64,000 nt of DNA from Tipula vernalis (Eukaryota > Arthropoda > Insecta > Diptera > Tipulidae), in assembly GCA_958295665.1 (NCBI GenBank), contig OY282560.1:93100311-93164310 (forward strand), read 5' to 3'. A program made the position numbers and the translations under genes. Below the pieces are notes generated by a model. That model worked only from the letters and a program-made list of their open reading frames with translations, was not told the DNA's origin and did not search any database. Of this stretch, positions 59,389 through 64,000 are shown piece after piece (position 1 is the stretch's first letter; each line of letters opens with the position of its first letter).

Positions 59389-59800
59389 GATACGCTTGGG
59401 AGATTCAATTGCCGAATGCTATAGAAGTATAAAATATAATAAAATTGCAGATTACTGGTTGATAAAAACGTATTAAAATATCCCACACAGACACACACAC
59501 ACACACCTCTGAAACAATGGAATTTATCCTGCCAATTCAGAACATAAAAATACATTTAGAAATATAAATTCAAATATTTCACTTCATTCAACCAACCTAT
59601 ATAAATTCTTTGGATCTCAATGTGATTTTTTTTTTTTTATTTAATTTTATTTTACTAAAAATTAAAAAATTGTAGTTAGATTATGAAGGGTATATTTCGA
59701 ATTGTGATATAGCATGCATTTATATCGTGGCACATTATATTAACGGCTAATTGTATCGTTAGAAAAAAGCTGGCAAATGCAAAGATAAATAAAAACAAAA
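59389..59800 (+). other. SLC35F5: Probable 3' UTR and polyadenylation signal of the SLC35F5-like gene
   Basis: AT-rich sequence after the stop, with a short (AC)n run near 59490-59506. A canonical AATAAA at 59788-59793 is followed by an A-rich stretch and is the likeliest cleavage region. Other AATAAA-like hexamers occur further on (about 59966), so the 3' end is not certain. Confidence 0.5.
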
Positions 59801-60714
59801 ATCATTAAAAAAAAAAAATTATGGCTGTTTAAAGGATTTCATATTTATAATTTTATAGAAGAAACTATTACTTGTATTATATACATTTCCCGTCGATTTC
59901 TTTTATATATACATAAAGAAAAACTAAACAATTTTTAATTTTAATTTTTATTGTTGTTGTTGAAAATAAAAATTTAAATTAAATGAAAAGAATATACATA
60001 CTTTCTAAAAAATGATTTAAAAAAAAAGTTAATCGAATTTACTTACTGTGGTTTTAATCGTTGCCTAATTTAATATCATTTACCAATGGTGGGGGTAAGT
60101 AATTCTTCATCAGAATTGTCAACTGGTCCAGGATAGTACATATATTTTTAACTTATCAAATATGTAGAACATTTCAATTATTTATTTGGTTAGTCGTGAC
60201 CTAAGAATGAAATAGTTATATTTGTATACAACTCACTTGCATTGTGATTTCTTTTAAATTATTTACATAACAATAATAATTTTTAAAATGTCAAACTTTA
60301 TAAGCATTATAAACATCAAATTATCATAGTTTGGGCCATCTGATTAGTGGTAAGATGAATTTTAATTATTTGGATAGAACCTTTTTCATAATTATCAATT
60401 TAAATTTAAAGTTCTAGCTTTTCTAGTGGTTATTATTTGTTTAAATAAAATCTTTATTGGATTTGTAAATATAACTAAATTTAGTAGATACAAACATACT
60501 TCGTGTATTTACTATGTATATGCCATTTAAATTTTACAATATAGTTTATAAAAATATAAGAAAACTTAAACAAAATTAAAATTATTGTAACATTTCGTTT
60601 TCATAGTAATTCAGGTACATAAAATAAAATACTTCAATTTTAATTCAACACAGCATCGGTTCTTGCATTTTGTTCATAGCTATTTTTATGTTGTGTTGGA
60701 ATTTCGGTTTAATA
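59801..60714. other. Intergenic sequence downstream of the SLC35F5-like gene
   Basis: AT-rich, no ORF or TE recognised until the LINE remnant begins. Confidence 0.5.
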
Positions 60715-61499
60715 TACGTGAAATACTACTTGCTTCCGGAATGCACACCTGTAGAAACACAGAGATCGGAAAGCAGAACATAATAGCCCTGATGGAAAGG
60801 GTGGAATGGGTATTAATGTCGTTCAAAACCTCTAAATCGCCTGGACTTGATGGAGTATTACCGGTGCTCCTGCAAGAAGGAAGTGAACACTAAAAATACC
60901 ATTTTCTAAAATGTTTGCATCCAGCTGAAATTACGGCTTTGTTCATTGAACCAAATGGAAGAAAGTAAAGGTGATGTTTATACGAAAAGGGGGTTTAAAC
61001 ACCTCGGATAAATCAAAATCCTGAATGAGCCTCATCTTTTCTGCTCAAGACGACAGAGAAACTAGTCGATCAATACATCAGACTGAGGTGCCAGCCCTAC
61101 CACTCATCAAAACGCAATTTGCATATCATGGCATTACATAAAATTGTAAAAAGCATTGGTAACTAGAAGGGTGGACACATAATTATGAAATGAATCACTG
61201 AATGGATCAAACACATGTTAGTGAGCAAAGAAATCTCTTACAACTTAGGAGGGGAGGCCTGTGTAATAGATGTAAATAAATTGTTGCACACAAGCAGATA
61301 CTATCACTTGGTTATGGTCACTAGTGGTGGTTAAACTACTAACTATTAATCAGCGGCAAGCATGATCTCATTGTAGGGGAACAGAAGTACAATTCCCTCG
61401 ACCTCACAGGGAAACAACAATCATACCATTTATCATTAGGAGGAAACTCAACACTTCAGTACCGGAAGATGGCAGTCATCAACAAAAGTGTGGGAATGT

Positions 61500-62283
61500 G
61501 TTTGCACATTCAGTAAAAGGTATTTCGCCAAAATTGCAACCATTTTGGACGCGTAATTGTTGTTTGACAATCGTTTGAGTTAGTCGATGTGAGTGTTTTG
61601 CGTGAAATGGAAAAAATGGAGTATCGAGCCGAGCTGTCATTAAATATTTGTTTTGGAAGGCAATACGCCTACACAAATCAAAGACGAGTTTGACGCTGTG
61701 TACGGGGACTCCGCACCATGAAATTTTGGGCAGCTGAATTTAAACGTGGCCGTACCAGCTTGGGTGACGATGAACGTTTGGGACATCCAAAAACGGCAAG
61801 CACTGACGATAACATCGCTCAAGTTCACCAAATGGTGCTATACAATCGTCAAATTAAAGTTAGAGCGAAGCAGAGGCTATGAATATTTCCAAAGAACGTA
61901 TTTGTCACATATTGAATCAAGATTTAGGTATGAGTAAGTTGTCCACACGTTGGGGCATTTGCTCACTTTGGACCAAAAGCGTGTTCAATCAACATTTCCA
62001 ACGCTCTGTTGGCACAGTTTAGGCGTAATAAATCAGTGGGGCTATTTCTGAATACGATACGAATACGAAAGTGTGAGATTCTTATTTGATTTAAATAAGA
62101 TTCGCTTGTTTTTTATTTAAATCAAATACGAATCTTATACGTTCGAATTCGTATCGTATTCAGAAATAGCCCCCCCAGAGTTTTGGCCCCGATTAATTAC
62201 TGTAGATGAAACTTGATTGCTATATTATACTCCAGAAACAAAAATACAGTAAAAGGTTTTTTGTTTGGGTGAGAAAGTGATGG
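61500..62283 (+). mobile_element. Mariner (mauritiana-like) remnant inside the LINE
   Basis: After a short leader, the ATG at 61608 opens MEKMEYRAELSLNICF. Then KFWAAEFKRGRTSLGDDERL and TASTDDNIAQVHQMVL follow in broken frames (61720-61860), then NISNALLAQFRRNKS (about 61995-62035). The RNKS block is split by a foldback element, after which FW-RLITVDET carries the first catalytic Asp (62190-62212). YYTPETKIQ and GEKVMA complete it, and it stops at the LINE junction near 62283. The second and third Asp are gone. Confidence 0.8.
62037..62173. mobile_element. ~137-bp foldback element inside the mariner remnant
   Basis: Two inverted arms: GGGGCTATTTCTGAATACGA...(62038-62098) and its complement (62104-62173). 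They pair over most of ~60 bp, with GATTTAAATAA/TTATTTAAATC near the centre. A CAG lies just outside each end, fitting a 3-bp duplication. GGGGCTATTTC-type ends with 3-bp duplications are reminiscent of PIF/Harbinger MITEs, but this is only a suggestion. Confidence 0.78.
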
Positions 62284-62899
62284 CGAAAGTCACGTTAGAC
62301 CAAAAGCTGACTTGGGGTGCACTTCTTACGACAACAATAAAGAAGGACACAAAAAGGCTACGGGCCAGTAGGCAAATGGTAGGACCTGGACCCTTAGTCC
62401 CAAACAACGATTTACAAGCAAATGATCAGTGCGGGTGTATGGTGGAAGGAAAACAAAAACAACAATGGCAAAACTGGCCAGACTCCAGAGACTAGCTTCT
62501 CTGGGAATTGCAGGAACCATGAGAATCACCCCGACGGCCGGCATGGAAGCATTGGTTGGCCTAGCATCTCTACACTTAGCAATTAAGGAAAAAGCCTTAA
62601 AACAAGTCCTTGCTATGAGTATAGGTACTGTCTAAACGGACGTTTGGAGATCCTAAAAGGGGCTATTCATCTAAGGGAGATAACCACCATCTTCCAGGCT
62701 AAGGTTTACGCTATCATAACAGCAGCGAAAATTATTGAAAGCAAGAACAAAAGTAACCAAAAAATTTGTATAGGTACTCTAGTCAAGCAGCTTAAAGCAT
62801 ATTGCAAGAATTGCTTTATTAACGAATGAATAATGATTTTGATGTTCCTCTAATTTTGAGACAGTTTTCAGGCTTCATTAAAATTAGTTTGATTGCAAT

Positions 62900-64000
62900 C
62901 TTCAAACAAGTCTTTTAAATACAGAACAAAATGGATAATGATTTGGACCAACACGGAAATCAAAAAGGTTTGGAAAGCCACACCAAATTTACGACAGTCA
63001 AAAGCTCCTAAATTTTTTTACGAAAAGGGCTAAAGAGCTACTGACTAACTCTCTCGTAGCAATAACATGGATAAACTTGAATTTGGAGTCGGTTTCTTGA
63101 TTAGCAACCGATGTCGTAAATTTGTGACTCATGCCGGTCAGCAATCGGATTTGTACACTCAGGTTTCATGGTCGTCACTTTAATATTACTTTTGTGAACG
63201 TTCTGAGCAAAATTCCGCAACATGACAGTAAAATTGTTTTGGGCCACTTCAATGCTCAAATTGGCGGTGCTGGCAGTACATATCGTAGCTCCATCGACCC
63301 AAACTCCTTGCACCCTACATCAAACAGCAATCAGACACGCACCATAAAGCTATCTTTACTCTACAACTCGGTGGTTGCCAGCTCATACTTCCCACATAAG
63401 GGTATCCACAAAGCCACATGGAAATCAAATGACTACCACGTCCTCTCGTCCAAAAGACATCAAAACTAAACGTGGAGCTAACATCGATTCAGACCACTTC
63501 CTGGTAGTTGCTGAATTAAAATTTCGTCTATCCACCACATAACTCGTTGGAACACTACGGCATTGAACAACTAAGTTACCCGGACCACTTTCAGGATGAC
63601 CGTATCAGGAATCTTGGAAAATAAACCACTTCCGGACTCCGTTTAATAACAGTGAGACATCGTCAAAACGGCGGTAACAGATGCCTCAAAGTCCATCATA
63701 GGCCAAAATTCATCTAGGCCTTGGTGCTATTTGGGAGAAAGATCGCGCACAACATCGAAATATATCGCAAAGAACAAGACAATTAACCATAACGCCTACA
63801 TTACTGCGAGGAAAATCTCCAATCGGCTAGGCAACATCCAAAATTCTAGCCTGAGACATAAATAACGTTGCATAAGAGAAATAGCTATGGACTTTCAACC
63901 ACGTAGCAGCGCCATTCGCAACGAAACCATCATATGATAAAATCCGGAACGGGATATGCAGATGAAAAATTGCCAGACGAGGATGGTATCTTCTGGTATT
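62900..64000 (+). mobile_element. RTE/BovB-like LINE, 5' part (runs off the window)
   Basis: Endonuclease pieces in two or three frames. LEFGVGFLISNRCRKFVTHA (63072-63135), then ISNRICTLRFHGRHFNITF, HDSKIVLGHFNAQIGG and ASSYFPHKGIHKATW (63140-63425), then RGANIDSDHFLVVAELKFRL (63470-63530) with the SDH motif. The NVHAP-type and GDFNA blocks typical of RTE/BovB and related LINEs are recognisable, with GD changed to GH. The RT lies outside the window. Frameshifts show decay. Confidence 0.65.

Larger units (their letters stand above)
49562..57329. mobile_element. Large hAT-type insertion with 8-bp duplication
   Basis: 7768 bp. The left end is CAGCGATGGCAGTTTACA; the right end read on the other strand is CAGCGTTGTGCCGACTGTTTACA. 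Both open with CAGCG-TG and share GTTTACA. The ends are bordered by identical GTTTTTAC octamers. The outer ~100 bp on both sides carry several GTAAAC/GTTTAC repeats, like subterminal binding sites. ORF1 of the I-clade LINE ends at one border and resumes at the other. No hAT transposase was recognised inside. The contents include an unknown ORF region (50513-51280), a repeat array (51280-52853), a Tc3-like remnant and a MITE. CAG ends plus an 8-bp duplication indicate hAT; other 8-bp superfamilies are less likely. Confidence 0.75.
60715..62830 (+). mobile_element. Third Loa-type LINE remnant, carrying a nested mariner
   Basis: Plus-strand ORF2 pieces. RT start at 60780-60893 (LMSFKTSKSPGLDGVLPVLL). 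Broken RT sequence follows to about 61480. After the mariner, VTLDQKLTWGALLTTTIKK (62284-62345) gives the YLGV-LDQ-LTW region, followed by PTAGMEALVGLASLHLAIKE (62530-62590). A trace of RNase H lies at 62690-62720 (TIFQAKVYAI). The wording differs from the two other Loa-type families, so this is a third lineage. Very decayed. Confidence 0.75.

Overview
This is a eukaryotic, AT-rich genomic window, most likely from an insect and probably a dipteran. The evidence is the Loa-type, I-type and Jockey-type LINEs, the BEL/Pao and Gypsy fragments, several mariner/Tc1 elements, and one spliced host gene whose product matches metazoan SLC35F5. No bacterial operons, CRISPR array, rRNA or tRNA was seen.

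The host gene runs almost the whole window on the + strand. Six coding exons (2574-2666, 31582-31719, 31799-32266, 58284-58594, 58671-58922, 59334-59388) join in frame to 438 residues of an SLC35F5-like membrane transporter. Introns 2, 4 and 5 are short (79, 76 and 411 bp). Intron 1 (28.9 kb) and intron 3 (26.0 kb) make up about 86% of the window and are packed with transposable elements (TEs).

Upstream of the gene (1-1235) lies a decayed hAT transposase. Intron 1 holds, in order: a decayed Loa-type LINE (-), a 484-bp MITE, a remnant of an insect repeat-associated protein family, a BEL/Pao fragment, Jockey fragments interrupted by a chimeric LINE derivative, a Gypsy fragment (+), a complete-ended hAT element with an 8-bp target duplication, a second Loa-type LINE (+), a Jockey/CR1-type LINE (-), an apparently intact Loa-type LINE with an exact 11-bp target duplication, and a decayed Gypsy element (+).

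Intron 3 holds: a mariner derivative with ~190-bp terminal inverted repeats, a second copy of the chimeric LINE derivative, a Gypsy element (-), a Mag-like Gypsy element with LTRs, PBS and PPT but no visible protease, two I-clade LINEs facing each other, and a 7.8-kb hAT-type insertion (8-bp duplication GTTTTTAC) that splits ORF1 of one of those LINEs. That insertion carries a tandem 159-bp array between long direct repeats, a Tc3-like remnant and a 309-bp TA-flanked MITE.

Downstream of the gene (60.7-64 kb) are a third Loa-type LINE carrying a mariner that itself carries a foldback element, and the 5' part of an RTE/BovB-like LINE.

The main points of interest are the recently inserted full-length Loa-type LINE, a non-autonomous chimeric family that borrows its 3' end, and the nested hAT insertion. 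All family assignments are from recognised motifs, not database searches.
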